A stretch of 64,000 bases of DNA, from assembly GCA_963969495.1 (NCBI GenBank), contig OZ018330.1, positions 72,255,954 through 72,319,953 of the forward strand, read 5' to 3'. Under the pieces are notes generated by a model that was not told where the DNA came from, made no database searches, and saw nothing but the letters and a program-made list of their open reading frames with translations. Positions 35,743 through 47,380 of this stretch are shown piece after piece (position 1 is the first letter of the stretch; each line of letters opens with the position of its first letter). This DNA is from Ceratothoa steindachneri (taxonomy: Eukaryota; Arthropoda; Malacostraca; Isopoda; Cymothoidae). The position numbers were made by a program, and so were the translations under genes.

Positions 35743-36566
35743 TCATATAAACAGGAATACACGTATGTAAACTATAATTCTTTTAATAAACAAAAAATAA
35801 AAGAATGCAACATAATAAAGAAAATAATTATAATTTCGAAGAACAGACGCCCTTGACGATTTTCGTTTGTGCCTGTCATCTGGTGCATCACGCTTCAAAC
35901 ACCAACAGTAGTCAGCAAGCATGTTTCCGTTCCATTTACACTGGTACCTGGATTCCATTGTTTTTATGTCCTGGTGGAATCTTTGCCCCTGTTCTTTACT
36001 GTAATCCCCACAGTTGTCGGGAAAATAATCCAGATGGGACTGTAAAAAGTGTATCTTTATAGACATTCGAGCTCCCAAATGTTTGAGACTTGTTAAGAGC
36101 TGATTGACCAGTGCAACATATTCTTCTAGGCTTCTTTTATTGCCTAGAAAATTGTTAACTAGAGCTTTGAAAGCTTTCCAGGCATCTTTTTCTATGTCCT
36201 TCATTGATGCATCAAATTGCTGATCAAGTTCCTGATTTGAAGTCCATCAAAAATTCCCCCATGGAGCTTAGCGTCACTGATTTGTGGAAATTTTTGAAGA
36301 AGAAATTTAAAAGCTTGGCCTACTTTATTAAGGGTTTTGACATAATTTTTCATTATGCCAAGCTTTATATGCAGTGGAGGGAGGAGTATTTTTTGAGGAG
36401 GCACTAAAGGTTCAGCTATCACATTGTTTGATCTAATTCTAAATGCTTCTCGTGGAGGCCAAACCTTCTTCTCATAGTGCATACTATCTGCACGACTGTC
36501 CCATAAACATAGGAAACAGGGATGCTTCGTGTAGCCTGTTTGCGTCCCAAGCGTAAGAGACACTAC
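35743..36566 (-). pseudogene. Unknown dispersed gene family, exon 3
   Basis: The acceptor TTTTTTTCAG at 36567 precedes VVSLTLGTQTGYTKHPCFLC and LWDSRADSMHYEKKVWP. Further on are LLPPLHIKLGIMKNYVKTLN, HFLQSHLDYFPDNCGDYSKE, QGQRFHQDIKTMESRYQCKW and LADYCWCLKRDAP. A frameshift near 36205-36230 breaks it. I recognise the pattern from uncharacterised proteins repeated many times in arthropod genomes, which suggests a mobile or parasitic origin; I know no enzymatic function. Confidence 0.7.
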
Positions 36567-36979
36567 CTGAAAAAAATTTACCACGGTATGTAAATTCAGT
36601 GTAATATTTCTAAAAACAAATTCAAAGTAATATTTCTTAAAACAATAAGAATATGAATATGCACTGAAAAATCCTGTATGCCGATGGATTAAATCATCGT
36701 ATTGGAACTAATTGGATATATGTACATCTTATTTTGAGTTTATTGAGTTGTGTTGTATACCTTCTCAATTAGGATAAGTTGCCCATTAACCCAATACGAT
36801 GCATTAACCTATAGGGACACACTTAAACAAAAAATATAACTAAAAAATGACTCATGATTTCCAGATTTGCATTCTTGTAAAATGTAAGTTGACCAAAAGG
36901 TGTATACAAGTATTAACAATTAAAAATGAAAATGTCAATATCAAAAAGCTTAGAAATGCCAAGTGTAAAATGATCTTAC

Positions 36980-37614
36980 CTTTAAGTCACCACATATCCT
37001 CCACTTATAGCTAGAGTAATTTATTGCATCCAGCAATTTTTTCATATTTTCATAACTTTCAGTAAGTTGATTGAATGGCCTTATAGGAACGGAAGCTATC
37101 TTGTTACCAATATTCAGTAACACAGCTTTTAAACTTCTAATGGAGGAATCTACGAACAGTCTCCATTCTAATGGGTTGTAGGGAATTCCAAGGGCCTCAA
37201 CAAGTCCTTTAATATTGGCGCAGTATACTAAAGAGCTGGAAGAATGCTGTAAAAAATAGCTTCGAAACTCTTGTTCTCTATTTCTGTACCAAAAAAATGT
37301 TGTTTCTTAAGCGAGAAGATTACTTTCACGAAGTCGAGAGCCAAGAAGTTGTGTATTCGCCTTTGAAACCCCCAGATCCCTGGTCAGGTCCTTTAACTGA
37401 ACTTGAGTGAATGGTCTTGCGACCATATCATGTGTGGAAACCTGATAAGACTCAGATGTGTCATAATCTTGGTCAACTTCCATATTAATCTCTTCATGTA
37501 CCTCTATATGTTCAGGGGGAGAAGGTATAGGAATTCCTGGGCCATGGGGCAGGGGTTTGATGGCAGAAGGAACATCCGGATATGCCACACTATGTTTATT
37601 CTTCTTATTTATAC
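36980..37614 (-). pseudogene. Unknown dispersed gene family, exon 2
   Basis: Acceptor CCACAG at its start and donor GTAAGA at its end. The peptide begins GINKKNKHSVAYPDVPSAIK, has acidic PPEHIEVHEEINMEVDQDYD, LKDLTRDLGVSKANTQLLGS, then WYRNREQEFRSYFLQ, LVYCANIKGLVEALGIPYNP and NYSSYKWRICGDLK. It joins exon 3 in phase (DLK-VVS). An in-frame TAA (near 37307-37309) replaces a sense codon after SNLLA. Confidence 0.75.
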
Positions 37615-37812
37615 CTGTGGAAAATATAATTGCATATTACATAAAGGAATTGATTTGGAGTTGCAGATAGTACATAAATGTTTAGTAAAGGATATGTTCA
37701 TGCTGAAGTGAACTATGTTAGTTTTTAATTTTATGCTAAGTCTTTGCATAATAATGACATTTTCAGGAGCCAGTATAATACAGAAAGCTTAAATACTTGA
37801 TACAATGCTCAC

Positions 37813-38116
37813 CTTTAAGATTTGTCATGCAAAAATAGCAGTCCGTAGTGTGGTCCTTGCCCTCTCTTCACACCATGGGAACACCAAAAGAGAGGGACTT
37901 CTGTTCGCCCTGACTCCAGCGTCTTAAACTTATGTAGCATCCCTTGCAGCAGATATGTGGTGCAAAACTTTTATCTTGATCTCTTAGCCTTACTCTAAAA
38001 TATGCATGATACAAAGATTTAATTACAGGAGGGATTGTACTTTGCTGCTCGGGAAAAGTCACTTTGCCGCAAACATAGCAAAATCTGTCGGAGCTATTCT
38101 TACATTTTCTGTTCAT
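37813..38116 (-). pseudogene. Unknown dispersed gene family, exon 1 with zinc-binding-like Cys pairs
   Basis: ATG at 38116 opens MNRKCKNSSDRFCYVCGKVT, and the exon ends at donor GTGAGC. Cys pairs CYVCG, HICCKGC and DCYFC suggest a Cys-rich metal-binding head. VPMVW-like sequence is cut by a TGA (about 37871-37873), where I would expect Trp. The final G joins GT of exon 2 to make Gly. Three exons with intact splice sites make this a former gene rather than a processed copy. Confidence 0.75.
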
Positions 38117-38435
38117 TTTTAACTCAACCACTATTATTATTATTCTTATTATTATAATGCTAAGCAATTTTTAACCTGTAAAATATAAACCTATTTGCAT
38201 AATTACTTAAAATGTACACAAAATTTACTGCGAATAGAGCAGTGCAAAAACTATTGAAATTTGATGTAATATAGATGTATAAACTATAAAATTATTATCA
38301 TCCCCTGTATCGCAAAAACTGGTGATAGAGAAAAACGGATGACAGATTCGGATTTAGGAGGTCAATTTCATTAAGAAACACTATAGAAAACCTAAGGTAC
38401 ATTTTTGACGCAGACCAGTGTTATCAGTTTTCAAC
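38117..38435. other. Stretch without recognisable gene
   Basis: AT-rich sequence upstream of the three-exon gene; its promoter would be here but no motif is recognisable. Confidence 0.4.
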
Positions 38436-38439
38436 TAAT

Positions 38440-38588
38440 TTTTTTTCCAGCGATAATCTGGGCGACTGCCTACAAGGGCACAAGTCGTCATAATCATCCA
38501 TAGCTTAATGCTAGGCAAAATTTAAAATATGTGCAAATGACAACAAAAAACAAAACAAAAAAATAAGCAAAGAAGAAGGCTCTGGCAT
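38440..38588 (-). mobile_element. Family-2 copy J, extreme 3' end only
   Basis: It contains the 3' stem-loop (38461-38489), a TAGCC...AGGCTA-like segment and A-rich 3' UTR sequence. It is severely 5'-truncated. Confidence 0.65.
38461..38489 (-). ncRNA. 3' terminal stem-loop of family-2 copy J
   Basis: GACGACTTGTGCCC...GGCAGTCGCC: outer GACGAC/GTCGCC with one mismatch, inner TGCC/GGCA, bulge TTG. Total length is the same 29 nt as in copies C and D. Confidence 0.5.
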
Positions 38589-38589
38589 A

Positions 38590-39238
38590 GTTTGTTTTTT
38601 TTTTAAATAGCGTCTATCTGGAGACTGGCTTCAAAGGCATAAGGAACCGTATTCAATCTCAAGCTTAAGACTTGGCTTCATTAAAATAACAGAAGGTAAA
38701 AAAACAATACTGCAGAAAACAAAACAAAAGCAAGAAACAAAGCAAAAGCATAAAGGATGTACGCTCCGGCGACGGGATAAGACTCGCCTCCTCACGAGGC
38801 AGGATTAAGCGACCAACACATAAAAGAGAGTCAAATATAATGGAGTAAGCCAGCCTCCTCCAAGAAGTCAGATACTCCACAAGTCTGTATGCACGAATTC
38901 GTGGCAAGCACTAGGGACAAGAAGTAGCGACCTCGCCCACCCCGGTACAGGGACAGGAAAGGTAAGCGAAGATCACCGGTTGTCCGGGAAACAACGCCGT
39001 TGTCAAAGTATGACGTAGGCGAGCGCTCCATCAGATGGCGTTGCGTCCCGTCCTGCGGGTGTGCACAATTCGAAGAGGACAGAAAGCAACCTGAAGCTGT
39101 CGTGGTATTGGGGGGTAGGTCAATAGGAACAGTAGCGGCACAATGGCACGCAATTTTAACTTCCCCTCTGCTGTCTCACATCTTCTTTGCCAAGCAGCCT
39201 GGAGGGATGCCCTAATTCCTGCCTTGCAGAAGGTATGA
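38590..39238 (-). mobile_element. Family-2 copy I, 3' part (RNase H end and 3' UTR)
   Basis: It is co-linear with 39240-39860 of copy D: the equivalent of THRCLMERLPAPYCDDCVV reads QRHLMERSPTSYFDNGVV. The 3' stem-loop lies at 38618-38648. It abuts copy D's tail without intervening DNA. Confidence 0.7.
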
Positions 39239-39276
39239 GATTTTTTTTATTTTATTATTTTTTATAGAGCCCATCT

Positions 39277-39305
39277 GGCAACTGCCCACTTGGGCATAAG
39301 TCGCC
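39277..39305 (-). ncRNA. 3' terminal stem-loop of family-2 copy D
   Basis: GGCGACTTATGCCCAAGTGGGCAGTTGCC: TGCCCA/TGGGCA is a perfect 6-bp stem, GGCGAC/GTTGCC a second 6-bp stem with one G-U, and TTA a bulge. Where copy C has GGCGCC, the G-U becomes G-C. Confidence 0.65.
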
Positions 39306-39528
39306 GAAAAACAAAACAGCCTAGAACTAGGCTACTTTAAAATAAAAATATGAAAACATAATGATATAAATTGGAAAAACATAACAATCAGGAAGCAATC
39401 TCCGGCTGCGGGGGGAGGTCCCCCTCACCCCGGTGCAGGAGAGTGTAACCTACAAACAAAACAATAACAAACAAAAAAGAACCTTAAATAAAGGGGAGAA
39501 GCCCGGCCTTCCCCCAAAAGTCAACAAG

Positions 39529-41860
39529 TCAATGTGCACGAATCCGTCCCGAGTACAAGGGAAAGGCGGTAGCAACCCCGCCCATCCGGTACCAGGACAG
39601 GTATCGTGCGCGAAGATCCCCCAGACTGCGACATTCGACAAGAATGTGCCGCACAGTCTGGGGGACGACGCAGTCGTCGCAATAGGGCGCAGGCAAGCGC
39701 TCCATCAAACAGCGATGCGTCACACGAGTGTGTCCGATTCGGAGACGACAGAAAGCGACCTGATGGGAAACAGTTGCGGCGAAATGGCACGCAACTTTAA
39801 GTTCCCTTCGACCGTCTCCCATCTTCTTTGCCAAGCAGTCCGAAGAGCTGCCCGTATTCCTGCCATGTAGTCGGTGTGAGGAAGAGCGAAACGCTGGTCC
39901 GGTCGCAGAGTCCTCGCGGACTCTTTGGCGCCCTCATTCCCCGCAATTGCTACATGTCCAGGAACCCAGCAGAAGGTAATCTCGACATCTGCCCGGCTCG
40001 CCAAAACCGTGGCGTCACGGAAATCGCGAACCAGGGGATGCGGAGATTCCATTGCCCCGAGAGCACTCAGGGCACTTTGTGAGTCGCTCTAGATCACAAT
40101 CCGGTCTCCGAACCGGGCACGTTGCGTAATCTCTCGTACCGAGTGGTGTATTGCCACCAGCTCGGCCGTGAAGACAGACGCAGCGCCTGGCAGAGCCCCG
40201 CTGACTTCAAACAGAGGGCTTACGGCGTGGAAGCCGACCCCCTCTTGGAAATTGGAGCCGTATACACTGGCACGGTTCCAGCGTGAGACGAGATGTGCTC
40301 CAAAAAGGTCGAACGCAATACTACCGGCGCTGTACAAGCTTTGGGAGTAGAAGCATGGCGACAAATAGCCAAATGTGGTACCCTCCAGGGTGGCGTCCTG
40401 GGCAGAACCAGGGACGCCAGCAGCCGGAGAGCTATACCTAGCTCTGAACATCACGGAATGGAGAATATCCATGGCACGGGTACAAGAGACCCTAAGGCTG
40501 CGAATATGGGGCTCCCAGGTGAGGCGTCGGTCAAATACAAGACCAAGGAAACGGTGCGATTCGACCATTAAGAAACAAGTCTGGACCGGGGTGGAGCAGT
40601 GGATGGCGACACAAGTGAACCACCTGGGTCTTGGCCAAGGAAAACCGAAACCTGTGCGCTTCGGCATAGTGAGAGACGGAATTTAATGCCTATTGGAGTC
40701 GACGCTCCAGAGTTGGCATCTGGGCCGCGCCAAAAGAGATCGAAAGGTCGTCCACGTAGAGCGTAGCGAGAACATCTTCTGACAGCACCGGGGTGATGCC
40801 GTTGATGCTCAGGGCAAAGAGTGTGACACTAAGGAAACTTTGCTGCGGGACACCCTCTTCCTGCTCCTGTGGGCCGGAGAGGACTCCCCCCACCCGTACG
40901 CGGAATCGACGATCTCGAAACAATTCAGATATAAATATTGGGAGGCGTCCCCTCGCCTCCATCGTATTGAAAGTCTCTATGATACCGTATCGCCATGCGG
41001 TATCATAGGCCTTCTCCAGATCGAAAAACACCGTGGCGTAGTGCTGTCTACGAAGGAAGGCCTCGCAGACGGCATTTTCCAGTTGGAGCAGAGCATCAGA
41101 CGTGTAGTGGAACTTGCGGAAGCCGCAATGTGCATATGACAGATGGCCTTCGCAGTCCAGGAAAAAGGCTAATCTAACATTTACCAATTTCTCCATCAAC
41201 TTGCACACGCAAGAGGTTAGAGAAATTGGGCGGAAACCGGTCGGAGTAGAGGGATCTCTCCCCGGCTTGCGAAAGGCGAGCACAGTAGCGATTCGCCAGG
41301 AATCTGGGAGAAGACCCTCCACCCAGATCCTGTTGAACAAATCTAACAGAAAGGCCATGCCTCACTCACCCAGGTGTCGAAGCATGGTGTACGGGACATC
41401 GTCCGGACCTTGGGCGGTGTACGCGCACAAAGCAGGAGCGGAGCGCAACTCACTCCTAGTAAACCTGTCGTTGAAGGGTTCTCCGCCTCTGGAGGTAAAG
41501 TCCAGCCGGCGGCCCTCCGCGACATCACGACGTGCATTGAATGCTGGCGGAGCAGTATCCCGGCTAGAGAATGGGGAAAAAGCGGTGGCGAAGGTTTCCG
41601 CCACGGACGCGGGGTACGAGATTGCGATCCCATTCTCCTGGAGAACGGGAGGGGGGTCCTGCTAGAACTTGCCCTGAATCCTTTTGACTCGCTTCCACAC
41701 CTCTGCTAAAGGGGTCTTCGCGTTAAGTGAAGACATGTATGCCCGCCAAGAAGAGCGGCGAACGTGCTTTGAAATATACCGGAACCTAGCCCTAACCCAA
41801 CGAAATTCACCGACAATGAAATGGTTCGGGCGGCGCTTATAGTGCCTGTAGGCTAACATT
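39529..41860 (-). pseudogene. Family-2 copy D ORF2: RT and RNase H parts
   Basis: RT: FRPISLTSCVCKLMEKLVNV, FFDLEKAYDTAWRYGI, EEGVPQQSFLSV (GS of PQGS changed), and LATLYVDDLSISFG with the catalytic YVDD intact. RNase H: VFTAELVAIHH, SDSQSALSALGAMES after an in-frame TAG at about 40090, and FCWVPGHVAIAGNEGAKESA. The end holds CDDCVVPQTVRHILVEC, a CCHC-like motif. Frameshifts at about 41660-41360, 40670, 40060 and 39830 make it inactive. Confidence 0.85.
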
Positions 41861-41981
41861 TACCACACTCGGCCGACAACCATGGGAGTGGTCGGCGTGC
41901 AAAACGGCCAGACGATCTAGGAATGTTAGTCAGGCCCGCGGCGATGAGGTTGCCGGAGAAAAACTCAACGGCCTCATCTAC

Positions 41982-43070
41982 CTACCTAAACTCTTCGACT
42001 GAGATAGAGAATTCAGTCATTTCCTGAAATGCAGGCCACCGCGCCAAGAACCACCGAGGTGGGCTCTCAGGCAGCAGTTGCCCTGAAAATGATATTTGAA
42101 TGGGAAAGTGATCACTACCATGGAGGTCATCGACCACCTCCCAATCAAAATCAGGCTGTGCATCCGAAGAGCACAAAGATAGGTCAAGGCAAGAAAATGA
42201 AGCGGTTCTCGGACAGTGATGCGTAAACTCATCCACGTTTAGGACACCCATCTCAAGCTCTTCGATCAGATCGGCAAGGACTTGCCCCCTGGGATTTATT
42301 GAGTAATCTTCCCAGAGAGGATGCCTGCCGTTCATATCTCCAAGCAAGAGAAAGGGCCTCGGCAACCGTGCCACGACGCGGCGGAAGTGCCCCGCGTCGA
42401 AGTCAGCTGACGGTGGAATGTACGCAGAAATGATAGTATACCTCCTATCCAGGTGCAGCTGCACAGCCACTGCCTGAAAGGAGGTATCTAAAGAGAAAGG
42501 AAGAACAGAGACATCATGCTGGGTGAAAACTGCGCATACCCCAGCCCGGCCATCCCGCGGTGGTGGGGTCGCAAGACCCTTATACCCCGGGAAGGCAGGC
42601 AGGGGGCACGCGACTAGCATGGTCTCCTGCAAAAAGATAGCTAACGGGGAACGGGACGAGACGAGCCTCCGCAGCTCCTCCCAGTTGGCCCGGAGTCCAC
42701 GGCAATTCCATTGAAGGAATATGCTCTTCAGGCCTAGCTCGGAGGAGACGCGGGGACCCTCCTCGAATAGAAGACCCTCACGGTAATGGCCGTACGCTTC
42801 CCGGAGGCAGAACCCCGGACAAAGCGCTGTCGCCTTCGAGGACTTATTGGGGGAGGTTGGGCTCGCCTTGCGAGTCTTTTCCTGCCTCCGCCTCGAAACC
42901 TTAGGCGGGCGTTGCGGCTTCGGAGGCGGGAAAGCCCTCTTTTCGAGGAACCACCGTATCCGAGCCACTCGCTCCACCACTAGGCGTGGGCGTAGGAGCC
43001 GAAGCTCCTTTGTTGCTGTCCTCCTTTCGGGGGACAGCTTTAGGAATCCCGGAAGATGGCCTAGCGACAA
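41982..43070 (-). pseudogene. Family-2 copy D ORF2: endonuclease domain
   Basis: One long open frame includes FLQWNCRGLRANWEELRRLV, FLQETMLV, SLDTSFQAVAVQLHLDRRYT, LLLGDMNGRHPLWEDYS, SFSCLDLSLCSSDAQPDFDW and DDLHGSDHFPIQISFSG, all standard motifs of apurinic-type endonucleases including the catalytic Glu, Asp and SDH. The frame upstream of FLQWN overlaps ORF1 and is probably not translated. It ends at TAG/TGA near 41982, before RT. Confidence 0.85.
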
Positions 43071-44675
43071 ACTTCAGGGGTGTTGCCTCCTGTGAGTCTA
43101 ACGACTCGGTGGAGGCGCGTGGCCGTTTCGCCTTACGGGAAACGGTCACGCTGGGGGAAGAGGGGGGAGCCCTGGTTTTCGCGGGGGCTGGGTAGGAACC
43201 TTTTTGCCGCCAGTTTTACCAGGGGAGCGCCCGGGTTGAGTAGAACCCGCAGAAGGGCTCCGAATGGGCGTGAAAACAACCGTGCTCGTTGGCCTGGTTG
43301 GGCCAGGAGCAGAGGGTGCCTTTCTAACTATTGAGGCATATGACGTCCCAGGCAGAGCCGGGCGCGCCAGGACCAAGTCTTTAGCCTCGCGGAATGAGAG
43401 TCGATCCTGTGCCTGAAAGGCCAGGATTTCCTTGTCGAGGAGATATGCACCACATTGCTTCGAAGAAGTGGGGTGCGGCTGTCCGCAATTGACACACTTG
43501 GCCACAAATGATTTAGATTTATCGTGTGCGGCCTTGGAGCAATTTACACAAACTTCGGGTGACCCCGACTTTTCACGTCTACATGAGCGATTCGTATGGC
43601 CGAAGCGGTGACAGTAATAGCACCGCCGCGGCAGTAGCACGAATGCCTTCACGCGGTAGCGGTACCAACCGGCACGCACCGACTCAGGGAGCTTGTCACA
43701 GTCGAACGTGACGAAGAGTGTAGGGGTAGGTCTCGAAGCCCCTCCCTGTTTTCTCATCACACGTTCGACCTTGACCGCCCCATGGTCGGTCAGCTCTAAG
43801 GCGATGTCCTCAATGGAGTAGTCAACGAGTTCCCTCGTATAAACTACTATTTTCACAAAGTTCATGGTAGAGTGCGGCGTCACACTCACCGGGTTGCCAT
43901 GAAGTGTCCGAAGAGCACTTATCTTGGCCGCCTCGGCGAGATTCGCCGCATTCGCCAGAAGGCTCACGTCCGAGAAACGGGTCACCTTCGGCTCTCTACC
44001 AATTGCACTAGCTAATGCTCTCCTCTGATGGATCATGTTGCCCTTGGCCAACATGCTGCCATCAGTGGAGCGAATAACGAGGAAGGGTTTGAAGCCAGCG
44101 GGCTCGAAAACGCCAGGTAACCTCTGAATCATGGTCCCCGATGTCTACGAGGCTCCGCCCTGTGCACTTTTGGTCTTAGTCAGGGGCTCCGCACACGGGA
44201 AGGTATAGGGGCCAGATGTGCCGATCTTGGCTTGGTCGCTTGCGAAAGTGGCAGCAGACCCATCCGTCCCCGCAGCCCCCACGGATGGAGAGGAGGCCCG
44301 AGTCTTTTTTGTCTTTTTCTTTTTGGGGGCTCCTCCACCGGAAGGAGCCCCCAGGCCAAATGGGCCGGCCTCAGCCAGGTCCTTCTCCGAAATGGAGAAG
44401 GTCCTGGTAGTCGTGGGGGCACCGGTCGGAGGAGATCCCTCCCCTCCTTGTACTGCTTCGGAAACCTTAGCCGTTTGAGGAGTACCTTGCATAGGGTGCC
44501 CGAAAGCACCTCCAGAGAAGGGGGTGAGGGTGAGTCGCCTACACCCGTAAGCGAAGGACAGGAGTAGGCCTCCTCTCCAGTTAGAGAGATATGGACGGTC
44601 CCCTGCGCAAGCACAGGGGAAGGGGACCTCCATTTTTTCGGTGGAGCTGCCTGAGGGCGGCTCCGTTGGTGACAC
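42901..44675 (-). pseudogene. Family-2 copy D ORF1 (gag-like), two frameshifts
   Basis: It starts MSPTEPPSGSSTEKMEVPFP. Lys-rich KKKKTKKTR, then a frameshift near 44140; LPGVFEPAGFKPFLVIRSTD and VSVTPHSTMNFVKIVVYTRE form the conserved centre. Knuckles: RRCYYCHRFGHTNRSCRREK, CVNCSKAAHD, CVNCGQPHP. A second frameshift is at about 43146, after which VTVSRKAKRPRASTESLDSQ reaches the end at 42901. It is the best-preserved ORF1 of family 2 here. Confidence 0.85.
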
Positions 44676-45062
44676 AGGAGGAATTAAGGGGAGATTTTAA
44701 TGTTTCTCATCATTGGGCATGGTGACCCTATTTGTTTCACCGGATACAATCGCTCATCACCTCTCACAGTTGCCCGCACTGCAAGAGGTGCTTACAGGCC
44801 TGGCAGAGCTAGGCGCCGCCATTTGGGACCACCCCTCCCGCCTCGTGGCCCGACAGTCCATCGGCATGGCGGCTCCACCTTAGACGCGGCGTAAAAAGAT
44901 AGATTGTGAAGAGGAGAGGAAAAGGGATGTGAGGAAGGTATGGGTGGGGATGAAGCAGGTTGTTAAAAAAAACCCATCCCAAACCGGAGCTCAGGGGTTA
45001 GGGAACGTTGTCCCCTCCCCCCCTCATCCCCGATCCGGGACGGTTGGCTTGAGAAGAAGGTC

Positions 45063-47380
45063 AGCATGAGAGAATTTCTACAAAGGTCACATCTAGCATA
45101 GGGCAATTTAAGGTTACTATTTCTAGTCATGTAATTATGCAAGGGTTGTATGTTATTTATAGAAGCACGTAAGAGAGGATATCTACCAAGTTTGAGAGTT
45201 TTGTACATGAAAATCTGACAGTGATATTTGTGCAGGTTATCTACTTTTAGAATTTGCAATTGCTTGAAAATTGGTTCAGTATGTGCCAAGTATGTACTTC
45301 CACTTATTATTCTAACTAAACGCTTTTGTAGCATAATTAAAGCATTTTTACGCATTTTATCTTGAGCTACCCCAAACGAGAATGCAATGAATCAAATGTA
45401 GGTAGAGAAGTGAGTAATATAGGTTCTTCAAAATTTCTGCTGGAAAGATGGTCTGTAATCTATAGAATAAACCGGCTAACTTGGATGTTTTAGCTACAAT
45501 ATTATTTATATGCTGCTTAAAAGTTACTTTGTAATCCAATAGCACACCTAAGAACTTCCCTTGAGTCTGTTGTAAAAGAACTTTATCACTTATTGTAACA
45601 TTATTTGGAATCTCTTGTGTAGAAAATATCATGTAATATGATTTATTAATGTTTAACGTTAATTAGTTAGCCAAAAGCCATTCGTGAATATGTAGTAGGT
45701 CTTCACTTAGTTCCTGCGAAAGTATATTGATGTCATGATTGGAGGAGTAGAGTGTCGTATCAATCCGCAAATAGAATAGCTTTTAGGGTTCTCGTGGCTT
45801 GCGGTAAGTCATTTATGTATATTAAAAATAATAGAGGACCAAGCACTGACCCCTGTGGTACACCTGTATGCATTGATTTTGTGCTAGACTTGCACCCATT
45901 AACAACTACGTACTGTTGACGATTTGAAAGATATGATGCAAATAGTTGCAGTGCTAAGCCTCTTATACCATAATTCTCCAATTTCTTTAGAAGTATATCA
46001 TGAGAAACTGTATCAAATGCCTTACTTAAGTCAAGAAAAACAGCACCATGGTATTTTTTTTTTTATTTATAGATTCATATACACTTGCAAGAAAGTCATT
46101 CACAGCATCCCCAGTACTTTTGTTCTTTCTAAAGCCATACTGCTCCTTGGATAACAAATCATTAGCTTCAAAGTAAGAGTTAGAGCCTTTTGTATAACAG
46201 TTTTTCAAAGATTTTATTTAGTAAAGGTAGACAGCTAATAGGCCGATCTAAGGAATCACCAACTTTAAACAAGGCTGTGATGCAAGCTATTTTGAGAATG
46301 TCAGGGTATTGGCCAGTTTGTATTATACTGTTAAATATAAGATATAAAGGTTGAGATAAGGTTTGAGAGTTATCTTTTAACGATTTTACAGATAGACTGT
46401 GGGAATTGCCTTTAGTGTTCTTTAATCCAGAGATAATCGTTTTAATTTCACCTGAATTACTAGGGAACAGGTATAATGAGAAAGCTACAGATGGTGATAA
46501 GTACCGACGATAATTGTGGCCATTGTCCGGTAACTTATTCCTAAGAGTTAAACCAATCCCAACAAAATGATCATTAAGAGTTTCAGCAATATCTGAAGGA
46601 TCAGTGAGTAGAGTTGGTACCACGTAATTTTGTGATAAATGAATAATTCCTTCCCCCCTTTATTACAGAATTAATTATTGACCAAGTTTTACAAATGTCA
46701 TTTCTACATAGTGCAAATTGTTCCTTGTAGTAATTAGCACGGGCTACCCTGATAAGAGACATTAATCTATTACAAAATCTGTTATAACCGATTTCTTACA
46801 CATCTGTACATTTCATGTTTGGTATTAATTGAATTTAGAAGTGCATTTGTTATCCAAAGTTTTTAAGTCTCGTAGTACCCACCATTTTGGTCATAAATGG
46901 GAAGCAAGTATTGTAATACCATTCGATAGTTTCAAGCAACTTTAATAATTTAGAATTTGGGTCGACTGACCATGTATCACTAAATCTCAGTTGGTATTAT
47001 TGAGCATATGATTGAATTTATATTTGTTAGCATGACACATATTCCTAAATTTTATAATAACGTTTTCATTACATGATTGGAAAGTTATGTTGAGTCGACA
47101 AAATATAGGGAGATGATCTGTGATGTCACATAATAAGATGCAGCTTTAAAAAGGAGCAGTAGTATTGGACCATATTTGGTCAATTAGAGAAGCTGGTGGC
47201 CTGCTTGTATTAAACCTAGTAAGTCTAGAAATAACACATTCACTCATCATTGGTGACAAAGTCAGCTGTTTCTTGATTATGACCCTCATTAAGAAGACAA
47301 ATATTAAAGTCCCCCAGCTATAATAGATTCATATCTGTTAAGACAATTAACCTCAATTAATTCACGTAATTTATTTGTGG
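45063..47380 (-). mobile_element. CR1/L2-group (Crack/Daphne-like) non-LTR relic
   Basis: Endonuclease traces lie at 47100-47370 (NRYESIIAGG-DFNICLLNEG after correction). Linker and RT: PISCLPLLNKIFEKLLYKRL, HTGVPQGSVLGPLLFLIYIN and AILFAD then a shift before TLL. The C-terminal part has FLGVLLDYKVTFKQHINNIV and VRIISGSTYLAHTEPIF. At the FADD catalytic box an extra T shifts the frame. The element's 3' end is cut by copy D at 45063. No RNase H. Confidence 0.75.

Larger units (their letters stand above)
39240..45062 (-). mobile_element. Family-2 non-LTR retrotransposon copy D, nearly full length
   Basis: It has partial leader (45062-44680), ORF1 (44675-42901, two frameshifts), ORF2 (endonuclease 42700-41982, RT 41700-40300, RNase H 40250-39720), 3' UTR and tail. 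Compared with copies C and E about 150 bp of leader are missing, so it is 5'-truncated. It inserted into a CR1/L2-type relic whose reading frame stops at 45063. Confidence 0.85.

Noticed and set aside
41114..41665. 183-codon frame antisense to copy D's RT
   Set aside because: It is the complementary reading of conserved RT and linker codons. The sense strand carries the catalytic motifs.
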